Below, in pieces: positions 11,201 to 20,660 of a DNA stretch of 24,931 nt. The notes below the pieces were generated by a model. That model was not told where the DNA came from. It was given only the letters and a program-made list of their open reading frames with translations, and searched no databases. The stretch covers positions 1,228,553 through 1,253,483 of the forward strand of contig BLXT01007302.1 of NCBI GenBank assembly GCA_019648995.1, written 5' to 3'. This DNA is from Plakobranchus ocellatus (Eukaryota; Mollusca; Gastropoda; Plakobranchidae). How positions within the stretch are numbered: position 1 is the stretch's first letter; each line of letters starts with the position of its first letter. A program made the translations under genes and the position numbers.

Positions 11201-12952
11201 AAGTATAATTTTTCTTTCTTGACCTATTGCATACAATTTTATTCCACATTACATCTCAAGAACAATGGATTTGAAAGATATTGTTCAATTTTAATTTTAC
11301 TTTAAATGCAAAAAGATTTTTTTTAAAATCTGGAAACAATGCTTGTCATTATTAATTTTTTCTCAATGGCTAAGACAATTCTCTTCTCCCTGCATTAATT
11401 GAACAGTGAACTACATGATAGTTGAAAATCTGGAGCGATATGATACATTCTTTGGAGACTCCCTGAAGGTTGAATGTCCTACAGGATCTGGCAATTACAT
11501 GAGACTAGGTGAAGTGTCCAGGGAGTTGTCAAGGAGGCTTGCTAATGTAGTTCTTCCAGACGAAGATGGCCACAGACCCTGCCATGGTAAATGATAAAAA
11601 TTTTAAGATTATTTATCATTTTTTTTTTCTTTTTGAGATAAAGTGTATTTTTTTATCATGTTTAGCACTTAAACTTACCTTTTTTTTTGGTAACTTCTTT
11701 AGGAGGAAAGTTTAATTTGTCTTGTGATTACTATTTGTAACTACTGTATAGCCTTTAATATAATTTATAAAAATTAATTATTGCCTCTTACAGGTCAGAG
11801 TTGCACATAAATTTTATTTTGTTAGCAAGATAAGAAAATTTTTAATTGATTCTTACTTTTAGCTTGAAGGTGAAGCGTAACAAATTTTATTTCAAAAGGT
11901 AATTTTAACAGATTTTGAAGAGTCACTTTGTTGACAGTGATGATTAGTGAAGAATTTATGGACGTTATTTCTGTTGTCAATGTCACCCATCAATAAATGA
12001 CCTTTAACATTTATTTATTTTTAGGTGGAGATGAGCGCTATGCTAAGGATCCACATTGGAAAGATCTTGTCCTATTTTATGAGTATTTTGATGGAGAAAC
12101 AGGCCGAGGTTGTGGTGCAAGGTTAGATTCTTTTGTGATTATTTCCCAATAAATTTCTGCCATGTGGTTTTGAGAATGGATATTTCAAACAATTTTGTAC
12201 AGTAATATCTTTAGCATCAATTTAGGAGTTTCTCCAGAAAATGAGGTCCAGCACTGCTGCTTTTACTATTGTCATTTTTATCTTTTAAAAGTATGAGGCA
12301 AGGCTCATAATTGTAGCTTTTGCATTTTCCACCATCTTGTTTATTTTATTTTATACTTAACAATTTTTAATCAATATAAGCAACTTTCTTCAAATCATGA
12401 GTCCAAAAAAAAAAAAAAAAGGAAATTTTCATGCCATGTAAAAAACCTAACTTGTTTAAACTATTGGCACCATTTATACCAACAATTTACCTTATGATCG
12501 TTTTCCTCAGGAAAGCAATTTTAAGATTAAGAAAAACACATTTCCAAATGACAAATGCTACTTTTAGTAGCTTTTGATTGTCTTACTTTTTCATTGCACT
12601 TAATTTATAATTTGTTTGGGCATTAAATCTACATTGATCGATACAACTCTTTTTTTTTTAGACGAAGAATCTATTTTTAACTTTTAAGAATATGCTTATA
12701 TCTTTTTTTTTTTTCATTTATTTAAGCCATCAAAGAGGGTGGTCTGCTTTGCCAGCTTAATAAATCTTTCTATAGCAGAGAAAAAAATCTATTTTTTTGA
12801 CCTTCAATGTGACTTTATTTTTCATTTTTCTTTTAACTTATTTCAGCCATCAAACAGGCTGGTCTGCTCTGCTAGTGAACTTTCTGAGAAGCGTCAACAG
12901 GAGAAACCTGATTGTTGACAATGCGACTGCCATGATCAATGTTCAGCCATGA
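1132..12952 (+). CDS. GH63/MGH1-like glycoside hydrolase (YMR196W-like), 15 exons, 5'-partial
   Basis: Exons: 1132-1304, 1946-2018, 2884-3033, 4337-4545, 5420-5515, 6161-6289, 6928-7044, 7743-7897, 8706-9075, 9343-9459, 9986-10144, 10540-10669, 11407-11586, 12025-12121, 12847-12952 (TGA). All introns are GT-AG and the joined frame stays open for 752 residues. Family motifs appear in order, numbering from the first complete codon: VFDDGNYWD at 1, [13 protein letters not shown] near 41, [12 protein letters not shown] around 274-284, [15 protein letters not shown] around 307-320, [21 protein letters not shown] at 613-623, [15 protein letters not shown], and [12 protein letters not shown] followed by SHQTGW near 703-723. 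This is the (alpha/alpha)6-barrel glucosidase-like fold of yeast YMR196W and many bacterial proteins of about 850-1100 residues. By analogy with GH63 enzymes, Asp281 (SWD) is the likely general acid and Glu705 (FYEY) the likely base. No signal peptide can be judged because the N-terminus is missing. The substrate is unknown; alpha-glycosidase activity is inferred from family. Confidence 0.92.
8156..8266. repeat. (AT)n microsatellite followed by an inverted repeat
   Basis: A run of AT dinucleotides of about 85 bases, with one GT interruption near 8167, lies in the intron between hydrolase exons 8706-9075 and 7743-7897. It runs directly into an inverted repeat: ATAAGCTCT ending at 8247 and its reverse complement AGAGCTTAT at 8258-8266. 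Such tracts are length-variable and can extrude as cruciforms; nothing suggests a gene function. Confidence 0.95.
10995..11160 (+). repeat. Possible decayed tRNA-derived SINE in a hydrolase intron
   Basis: The segment has an A-box-like stretch (TAGCTAATGAACTGG from 11001), then CATCTGAGGGG, then a B-box-like AGTTCGAACCT at 11047-11057. The order and the roughly 46-base spacing fit the tRNA-like head of a SINE or RNA polymerase III element. It is more sequence-complex than the AT-rich intron around it. A second TGTTCAAATTTG lies near 11129. No poly-A tail or target-site duplication is clear, and the A box is a poor match. It is not a functional tRNA gene because no cloverleaf can be drawn. Confidence 0.35.
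12665..12762 (+). pseudogene. Decayed partial duplicate of the last hydrolase exon and its acceptor
   Basis: About 120 bases before the terminal exon, the intron holds a second copy of its 5' end. Positions 12727-12755 match 12847-12875 at 25 of 29 bases, and the flanking pyrimidine stretch and an AATCTATTTTT block (12668 versus 12786) are also shared. The copy keeps an AG just before the match (TTTAAG at 12721-12726 versus TTTCAG). Spliced in frame it would read (S)[10 protein letters not shown] and then stop at TAA 12758-12760, losing the last two dozen residues. It is therefore a local tandem duplication that has lost coding value, or at most a minor alternative terminal exon. Confidence 0.7.
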
Positions 12953-13539
12953 TTTTGTCAAACTTTTTGCAGCTGCCTTGCTTTGCCGAAGATTTGAGAA
13001 ATCTTGCAAGGTCTTAATCAGAACTGCAACAGCAACCTTTGTTAGCTTTATTAGATAAAGTACATGAGTATTAATGACTTATATTATAATTATATAATTA
13101 TGACTTGTGGCCAGTTCTTTCACCAGGAAGTTGTAAAAAGTCAGTTTTGAGGAAATTATTTGTAAAGGTGGTTTTCACTCTTTAAATAGCTTTTTAGAAT
13201 GTCTTAAATGTTAATCACATTATACTAGTATGGATAGTATGGAGGGAGTTTAGGTTCATGTGATTCTCAGCGTCAGCTAAGCAAGTCAAAGCATGTGAAG
13301 GAAATAGCCAAACCAAACTTTTGATATCTGTGATTTGACTGGTTTTGGATCATTCATTTATTTGAACTCTACAGGTTTATGTCTTTTTGAGAGAGCTGGT
13401 TCAAAATATCTAAAGCTTTTTCTTTAACATTAGATTTTGTAAGAGCCACAACTTGTTACAAAAGCCAGAGACCGAGTTGAGATATTTTAATTTAAATGGT
13501 TCATTGAAATAGGCCAAAGAATACAAATAAGTGAAAAGA

Positions 13540-13550
13540 AATAAAATAAA
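13540..13550 (+). promoter_or_regulatory. Candidate poly(A) signal of the hydrolase gene
   Basis: Two overlapping AATAAA hexamers lie about 590 bases after the TGA at 12952. Another AATAAA at 14575-14580 runs into an A-tract. In such AT-rich DNA the hexamer occurs often by chance, so which one is used cannot be decided from sequence. Confidence 0.35.
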
Positions 13551-15471
13551 ACACTGTGTAGTTATTACAGTGCAGTGTCAAGAATACGATATAATGTAAC
13601 TCCTGGTGTGTTCCTAAAATAATGCAAAACCTCAAACATTTTGTATCAAGTTTTCCTACCAAAGGGTCTTATATGATGGTTCTATTTATTGTGTCTAGTT
13701 GGTAAAAAAAAATTGGATGCAGGGTTTAAAATTCCTCTGTCAATTAAAGGTGAGAATGATCGAAGTTATTTTAGATCAACCATATCTTTTAGCATTTTGC
13801 CTTTATGCCTTCATATATATTGATACATATTAATATATATCATTAATTTTTTCTCTGATTATAATGCCCCTTTTCAGAAACATTCAAAATGCCAGCTAAT
13901 TATGCCTTTATCTATTTTATTCCATGAAGTGCCATATTTATTATTTTTTGACTGGTTGTGATGTGGCAAACAGAAGCATAGTTAAACTACTTAAATATAT
14001 TCTGATATATTTCTTTCTGAAGGCTGCGAATATTACTATTGTTAATATTGTATGCTGTGAGATCAGTTGTTATGTGTTACATGTCACATATAAAGCTTGT
14101 AAGAAAAAAAAAAGAGTTTTTCCATCTTTTAAAATCCTTTATCTTAATGCTTAAACATCCCATACCATATTTATGAATCAAAGCTACTCAATGCAGTTTC
14201 ATTTTGAGAGAAATTTCTGGCTGTTGCAATTGTTTAAAATACTTGCAACTTCTGACATCCTCTGGCATCAAGACATACAAATCAAATATGCTTCTGTCTA
14301 TCATAATAACGATGTGAAAGGGTGAGATGCCCAACCAGACGTATCCAAAGATGTATATTGAGTTTCCAAAGACAAATAATTGTTTTAGGGCATTGAAATA
14401 TCATAAATATTTGTGATTAAGCCATGACAATGAGTCAAAAGTTTTTATAAACATGACTGCGTAATAGAAAGAGTGTCTAACAAAAATGTGAAACTTGTTA
14501 CTTTCTCTTTGATTCTAGGGACATTATTTGTCTTTTCTATATTCAGGCAAATTGTTCGTGTCCTACATTAGTTAAATAAAAAAAAAAATTCCTTTACTGT
14601 AAAACGTGTTTCCAATTATGTCATTTGTAATTTGTCATTGCATGGAATGATGTCTTATTGGGTTTTCATTCCATATTGACAATACTAAGCGTACAGTTTT
14701 TGTGTTTGCTTTTTCTTTTTATTTGTGCATAATTTCCTTGACAGCAAATTTAGATCAATTTTATACTGCTGTAACTAAACAAAGGATATACTTTTTTATA
14801 GGCCAGTATGCCCTTTTGAATTATCTCTGCTTTTCCTCATGTAATTTATTCCTTGTCTATACCCTATGTTAAACCATTGCTTTGTGCTTTAGCTGTCTTA
14901 CTGTCTAATATTTGTGTCACTGAAGAAACCATGGTTATGGCAAAATGCATTATATGTTTTTATTAGTCTTTTTCCCTTTGCTCAAAAGGAAGAAAAGGCG
15001 GTAAGTTTTTTTTTTTGGTCTGCACAACAGCTCTTTCTTTTGTACACAAACCTCTGTGAACCTTTAAAAATTTTCTCTTCGACAAAAACTAGTAATATAA
15101 AGAGTTGTAAAAACAGATTCATTTGCTTGGAAACAGTAATTGTTTTTCCTTCAAGAACAACAATATAAAACAATCAAGTGAGCCCAAAAAATGACACAAA
15201 AAAAACCCCAAAAAAAACCCCACAACAAAAAAACAATCTTTTGATGTGTTAGGCATAAATATAACATTTGATTTCTGGCTTTTGTTATTTTTAGTTTCCT
15301 ACATCTTTGATTCAAGATCAAACACATTTTGCCTTTTTTTTTTGCTTGTTTTCATAAATGCTTGAATTTACCCCTTGGTAATAAATTTATTTATATCTTT
15401 TTTTTTTTTAAATGGGTGTGATTTGGTGCAATATAAATAAATAAGTTTTTTCATTACCAGCATCATAATTT

Positions 15472-15493
15472 TGTGTGTGTGTGTGTGTGTGTT
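15472..15493. repeat. (TG)n microsatellite
   Basis: About eleven TG units lie in the convergent intergenic region. It is a simple repeat with no associated feature. Confidence 0.95.
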
Positions 15494-16035
15494 TGCAAAA
15501 AGTCACAAAATAATTTTTTTAACCATTTTGCTTCTATTGAAATGTGCCTACAGATATTTTGTTTACCCACTGACTATACCAAAGTGCATTTTTAAAAGTT
15601 AAGAAATGCTATCCATACGATTTATTATGCTTGAGTCTCTAAACCAAATATTCCACATGAATTAATAAAGCTTCTTTATAACAGCAAAAGAGCTTTTCTC
15701 TTGTTTTACCCTCGTTATCATCGTTTTTGTCCCACCAAAATCATTATCATTACAACTGTAATCCTCAACAGAAATAGCAATAAAGTTAATAAACCAAAAA
15801 TAATCATCCTGATCATTACTTCCACAACACAATCTTTGTCATTTTTATTGCCACAATAATCATGAAATTTTTTTTTCAATTATCCTTAGAATTTGATATC
15901 AAAACACATGCAGGCATGCACACCTAATCATATTAGTACTCAAAAAATATTTTGGTAAGAACAAAATGGGTCTTTCATCATGCAGAAAAAAGGTCACTCA
16001 AAATAATTTTAAAGGAAAAAAAAAGAGAGTTTTCT

Positions 16036-16041
16036 TTTATT
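16036..16041 (-). promoter_or_regulatory. Candidate poly(A) signal of the Trp-rich - strand gene
   Basis: TTTATT on the + strand reads AATAAA on the - strand, about 765 bases past the stop codon at 16806-16808. A second one lies at 15621-15626. Both are plausible only, since the hexamer is common in this base composition. Confidence 0.25.
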
Positions 16042-16805
16042 AACAAAAGGCATTTAACATAAATATGTGTGCATCTTGTTTTCTTTTGCATAAGACAGAA
16101 ATACATGCATAATCTAAAGTTTGAAAAAGCTTAAACAGAAGCTATACTCAATATGAAATGTTTCTCTTCATTGTCAACATCATAATACAAAGCAAACAAA
16201 AAAAAAAAAAAAAGCAACAAAAATGGATTTGCTTTTCTATACAATCTTGTTAACCACAAAAATCGTGAAAGTTTTTGCAACTGTTTTTTTAATATCTTTT
16301 AACTAATTTTTACTCTGAAGGGAAACATTTGTTTCAAATGCAGAAAATAAATGTCTAGTTAGTGCACTTCTCTCTTCATTATGATCTACTCTCTTTAGAA
16401 ATAATAGATACAACTATGTTAGAACGAGACAAATACGATCATGGAATCACCAAAACTTATATATTTTAAAAACATATATGATGGTATTCTATTAAATGAA
16501 ATGATCTAGATATCTGCATAAAAAGATGTGACATACATTTTACAAAATAAATAACAAACATCTCTCTTTTCTTTTTAAGTCATCTAAAAACTAAAACTAA
16601 ATCATTGATTCTGCTTCTCAAAATCTACAAGATTTTTAGTGTCAAAGGTAGTTTATAATAAGACTAGCAAATTTAAAGAAAATAATAAAACATTTTACTT
16701 CTTGTTCAACTTTCGCAATAATAATAATAAAGATTACTATGTTCAATTATCATAGTACTTATAATTATACATTAAACAGTGCCTATAGCTCAGTCTACCT
16801 AGAAC

Positions 16806-19800
16806 CTATTGCATTCTCTGTTGATGACCATCATAACGAATGGGAGGGAAGTGATTCAGACGTGTTGGCTCCTGATAATGAGGTGGGTTGTAAAGACCCC
16901 ACTTTGGAGTGGGAATCTCTTGAGGAAATGGCACAGGGTAACTCCAGTTGCCACGGTAACCCCTGTTGTGAGGCATGGATCTCTGTACATCCTTCATCAT
17001 GACCTCATTGTTGAAGGGCACAAAATCGTCATGGATACGGCTTGTAGGTTTAGATGGTCTCTCATAATGCCAGTTAACATTTTTGTAATCAGCTGGGAAA
17101 ATGAATCACAGAAAAGGGAACTTGAATACAATATAACATATATATATTAGATATGCATGCTCATGTGGTTATCTACATATCCTGCAGGCGTGCAAAGACA
17201 ATTCCCTAGGACAAAGTGAAAGGAGGCAGGAGAGAGGCAGGTAGAAGAGAGAGTGGACTGACAACATACAAGAATGGACAGAGAAACCATTTGCAGAGAC
17301 GCAAACCCTTGCATACAATGGAAACAAATGGAGCAGACTGGTGTACAGCTCGTCCAGGTGACACATCAAAGACTCCAATTGGCTTTAAGAGCGCAAGGCA
17401 AGATTGATGATCGATTAAAAGCAGTGAAAATAATGACCAAAATTAAACATATAAGCTTTCAATTATTTACAGAAAAAATATAAAAAATTTCTACTACATC
17501 CATTAATATTTTATTATTATGAACAATTTCTCAATTATGTAATTCAAATTCTAGTAAGTATATGTTTAGCGCATACAATTATTTTCATTAAAGTATTGAG
17601 TAAAACGAAATTTATGGATTCAAATTCCCAAAGTTATGTAACAATATTAGAATTCATTTTCACTCAGAGCATAACTCTGGAGATTTCTTGCTCCCAGGAA
17701 CATTTCTTGCTTTAAACAGGTTAATTCTTAAAAAATCTATACTTACTGTATTTTGATGTCAGACCAATCACACTAGCTATGCAAAATCTAAGTTCATCTA
17801 GATATTAACAAGATATTTCCCTACCCCAAGCCTATCCTCCTCAGTTGCAAATGATATAAATCAAATAAACAATCCTATACACCAGTGAAGACCAGAGTAC
17901 AGGAAATGCTTCCTTTTCCACCTAGTTAATAAATGTAAAGGTCAATCTTTTCAAAACTTTGTTTCATGCTACTGTAAATCAGAAATTCCTTAAATTTCAT
18001 GTAACAAATATCTTTCTGTGTAACATTCACGCAAATGATGACTAAGCTTTGAAAAAAAAAATATTTTACCTCTCCTAATCTGGTTTGTTTCTCTGTTAAA
18101 CCAGTCAGGATGACGTGATGTTGAACGCCATGCATACCAGTCTGGATGTTCTCCGCTCCATTTCCGCCATCCAACCTACAAAGGCAAAAGAAAAGTGATA
18201 ATAAAATTAAAATCATATTAGGCAACGTAAATTTGAAACTTAATAAATAAAAATAAATAATAAACTAAGAATGCTTTTTCAAATTAAACCCAATTTAAAA
18301 AAAATCTACACATAAAATCAGAAAGGTAAAGTTGAAAAGAAAGGGAAAATGAACAATGAAAAAAAAATCACATGCAGCTAATAACTGAAGCTGAATTGCA
18401 TAATCAGCAGAACTTAGATAGCCCTGCATCTATAATTATTGAGTGAAGGCAGGGAGGAGGAGAAGAAAAAGAGGGGAGGCAGGGGAGGGGAAAAAAAGAG
18501 GATAAGGGATACATAGGCAGGAGTAGGTAAAGAACGAGGAGAGAGAGAGAGAGAAATGGATGAAAGGAGGAGGGGGGAGGAAAAATGATGATGTAAGGAG
18601 GAGGAAATTATGCAGGAAAATAAGAAGACAATGAAAACATTCAAATGTCTAATCCAGTCCATGTAGGTTGAAAGCTGCATTTTTAACATTTTCATCAATA
18701 TAGCGTAAAGCTATGTTTATTAAGGTTGATAATCGTACAAAATCATTATAGATGTAATTAGGTGTCACAATATGGGGGTTTCATCTTTTTGAAAAAAAAA
18801 AAACCATGTAGAGAGGGAAAAAACAAATTCAAAATTATTTTTTCTCAAAAGTGTCACATGCAACATCCAACTCTGGATGTTGGGACCGATCTTGAAGAAT
18901 AATTATATATTTTGAGATCTGTTTAAGTTTATACTTAAAAAATAAACCTCATCTGATTTTTAATCAAAACAACAACAATAACAAAATAACAACAACAAAA
19001 CACACTTACCCTGGCCACGTCTGGATGACTGCAATGATAGGTTTTCCATTCATGTAATCTTGGCTGCCTACAAAATTTGATGGAAAATGCAAGGGAAAAA
19101 TATATTTAAAAAAAAAAAAGAAAAAAAAGGAAGGCTGCTACTTTTTCAAAATCCATAGAGTTCTGTGATTGAAGAATGGAATTAAGTAGTGAAACCAACA
19201 CTACCATGACATGCAAATCACTACTTGTGCTACCAGAGTTCATAGGTAGATCTATGGGTCAAAATATACTGAAGGCAACAGTTTGTGTATTCAGCTTCAC
19301 AACTACAGTATTTTGGAAATACTCTAACTTCTTTGACATGAAAGTATATCAAGCTGATGGTGACTTTCATCCAATCAATGGGTTTGAGCTATCCTTCCTG
19401 TATTACTGCCTGGCGGTAAGACAATTGCTCTGTTGAATAAGAGAAAGAGAATTCTGCTGACCATTGCCTCACAAGCTATGAGGCCAGTCCCAGATTATGC
19501 AAACTTTGTTAAGCTAAGTATCAAGCCTACTTGTTTGTGGGCACAATATAAAAACTGCGTCAAAGTCGTCCTTTACGCCAGCTATCACAATCAGCGTTGC
19601 CTCCGGTATACTTTGATCCTATATAGGGCCTTACAAATAAATAAAAAAAAAGATAAACCCCTAAGCACTCGACAAAAATGGGATCAAATTTTTTCTTTTG
19701 AGCTAAGTTATGAAGTTTCGACGTAGGCCAAGCTCGCATAAAAGCAGAAGATATGTTTCCCCTTTTCTGAACAGTTGACTTCACACTGAAATGGTTATTG

Positions 19801-19940
19801 AAGATTCTGCTTAGATTTTTAAATGTAGATTCTTGGCCTAGATTTGTCTATGTAAAAACTAGATCTAGTTCTTACCATTCTTTCGGTAATTTTGCAGGAG
19901 TGGATAAAAACTGTGTGGCTGCAATATTTGTTGAAGACAT
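16806..19940 (-). CDS. Uncharacterised Trp-rich 171-residue protein, four exons, candidate ciliary protein
   Basis: Exons in transcript order (+ strand coordinates): 19876-19940, 19010-19067, 18070-18175, 16806-17092. Donors are GTAAG, GTAAG and GTAAAA, acceptors GTAG, GTAG and CCAG, and the phases (2, 0, 1) give one open frame of 171 codons plus TAG. The ATG at 19940 has A at -3 and starts the only frame that joins exon 2. The protein begins MSSTNIAATQFLSTP. It is rich in Trp (10 of 171), Pro, Arg, His and Asn. Exon 3 encodes WRKWSGEHPDWYAWR and then RHPDWFNRE, so HPDW occurs twice about 12 residues apart. The C-terminal half has VNWHYERPSKP, RGYRGNWSYPVPFP and PKWGLYNPPHY. I see no signal peptide, membrane segment, coiled coil or catalytic motif. 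Small, aromatic and proline-rich proteins of this type are typical of axonemal microtubule inner proteins; that role is inferred from composition and from the shared X-box, not from a recognised family. Confidence 0.82.
17190..17413 (+). mobile_element. Decayed non-LTR retrotransposon fragment (reverse transcriptase C-terminal tail)
   Basis: In intron 3 of the Trp-rich gene, and antisense to it, the + strand encodes a frameshifted relic of the C-terminal tail of LINE-type endonuclease-reverse transcriptases. One frame gives KTIP, a stop, then KVKGGRREAGRRE. After a shift near 17245, another frame gives KREWTDNIQEWTEKPFAE, TQTLAYNGNKWSRLV and YSSS. The first frame then resumes with TSKTPIGF. 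These fit the usual tail pattern of a GG-R-RGRQ basic stretch, WTDNIKEWTG, FAETQ-LA, W--LV--SS and a PQRP-like end. At least one stop and two frame changes show it is dead. No polymerase or endonuclease domain remains nearby, which fits a 5'-truncated insertion. Confidence 0.75.
18441..18612 (+). repeat. Long purine-rich (GA/GGA) tract
   Basis: About 170 bases are almost entirely purine on the + strand, including a (GA)n run near 18540-18555 and several G-rich blocks (GGGGAGG, GGGGAGGGG). It lies in intron 2 of the - strand Trp-rich gene, so the pre-mRNA carries it as a long polypyrimidine stretch. Such asymmetric tracts can form triplex DNA or bind pyrimidine-tract splicing factors; neither is shown here. 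Confidence 0.85.
18861..18882. repeat. Perfect 9-bp hairpin with a 4-base loop
   Basis: CAACATCCA, the loop ACTC, then TGGATGTTG form an exact stem in intron 2 of the Trp-rich gene. No similar stem occurs next to it, and there is no link to a terminator or transposon end. It is recorded as a structure without an assigned role. Confidence 0.6.
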
Positions 19941-20660
19941 TTTAGATGCTCTCACCACAACAGGCTGGTTGAATAATAGATCTACAACTCTGTATAGCAG
20001 AGGTAGGCCTAGATGAAGAGGAAGTGTGCTTACCTTTGGTGCACTTATATGAACTAACGACCGTAAGCGATATATTGAATTCTATATTTAAAGAACGTTT
20101 CATGTATACAACGCTGACGTTTGGTTTTGAAATTACTACGTAAAACTCATACTATTTTGAAATCGTAATCAAATTCAATATTATTGTTTTCTAGACGAAA
20201 ATAATCGCATGTTTATATTGGTAAGTACGGTAAGCGAATGTAAACGTAACTATGACAGCGAGTTGCTAGATATGCAGCTTACGGTCTTAAAAACAATTTG
20301 AAAAAATCACTGTTTCCTGTTGCTATAGCAACAATCATCTTTGAAAAAAATATTGTCCATCGTTTATTGACTTTGCGTATTAGAAAAATTGTTGAAAACA
20401 TATTTTTCAACCAATCAAACCATTTTTCTAAAATCTAAGCGCTTCTTTAGATCTTCCATAGAACCATTTCCAAGCAAAGGCCCTATCGGTCGCACCTGAC
20501 CGAAGTAGTGGATGTGCCATAGATTGAACCTTTATTCAAAAGGCCTGCATCGAGCCTTTATATTTAAACAATAATCTACTTGTTAGATATATATAGTTCT
20601 TTTTGTCTATTATATTGTGCTTCCTTGTTCGCAAAAGTCTAAATACAAGTGGGAGCAAAA
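19941..20660. promoter_or_regulatory. Divergent (bidirectional) promoter region of the two small genes
   Basis: The region separates the start codon of the - strand Trp-rich gene (ATG at 19940) from that of the + strand 185-residue gene (ATG at 20661), so it must contain both promoters and 5' UTRs. CpG is visibly denser than elsewhere: I count about 15 CpG between 20041 and 20286, while neighbouring introns have only a few per kilobase. GACCGTAAGC at 20059-20068 has its exact reverse complement at 20277-20286, and GTAAGCG recurs at 20230. A short inverted repeat, CGGTC/GACCG, lies at 20487-20502. No clear TATA box can be singled out in this AT-rich DNA. Transcription starts cannot be placed. 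Confidence 0.7.
20319..20332. promoter_or_regulatory. RFX-family X-box (palindromic)
   Basis: GTTGCTATAGCAAC is a perfect 14-base palindrome. It fits the X-box bound by RFX factors (two half-sites of the RYYNYY/RRNRAC type around a short spacer), the known master element of ciliary genes in animals such as C. elegans (DAF-19) and vertebrates. It sits near the middle of the divergent intergenic region, 329 bases before the + strand start codon and 379 before the - strand one, and its symmetry would allow it to serve both genes. Confidence 0.8.

Larger units (their letters stand above)
12953..16805. other. Convergent intergenic region with the hydrolase 3' UTR
   Basis: The region is AT-rich and has no coding sequence I can support; the open frames present are short and low in complexity. 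It separates the stop codon of the + strand hydrolase from that of the - strand Trp-rich gene, so both 3' UTRs must lie in it. It contains a (TG)n run, an A/C-rich stretch near 15185-15235, and a degenerate ATC/AAT-rich stretch around 15715-15870. There is no tRNA, rRNA or intact transposon. Confidence 0.8.

Noticed and set aside
1132-12952. Recent horizontal transfer from bacteria
   Set aside because: At least fifteen exons with mixed intron phases and base composition like the surroundings argue for an old nuclear gene; ancient transfer cannot be excluded from this window.
16739-17150. Two + strand open frames at the end of the Trp-rich gene
   Set aside because: They are antisense shadows of its last coding exon (16806-17092), whose frame joins three upstream exons with correct phases.
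17216-17483. Two overlapping + strand frames as host genes
   Set aside because: They are pieces of the decayed reverse transcriptase tail split by frameshifts, not an independent gene.
17926-18225. Alternative - strand frame through exon 18070-18175 (LDGGNGAENIQTG)
   Set aside because: It does not give a consistent phase with the flanking exons, whereas the WRKWSGEHPDWYAW frame joins both sides and matches the composition of the rest of the protein.
19798-20016. 72-codon + strand open frame
   Set aside because: It overlaps in antisense the first exon of the Trp-rich gene (19876-19940), which explains its apparent coding quality.
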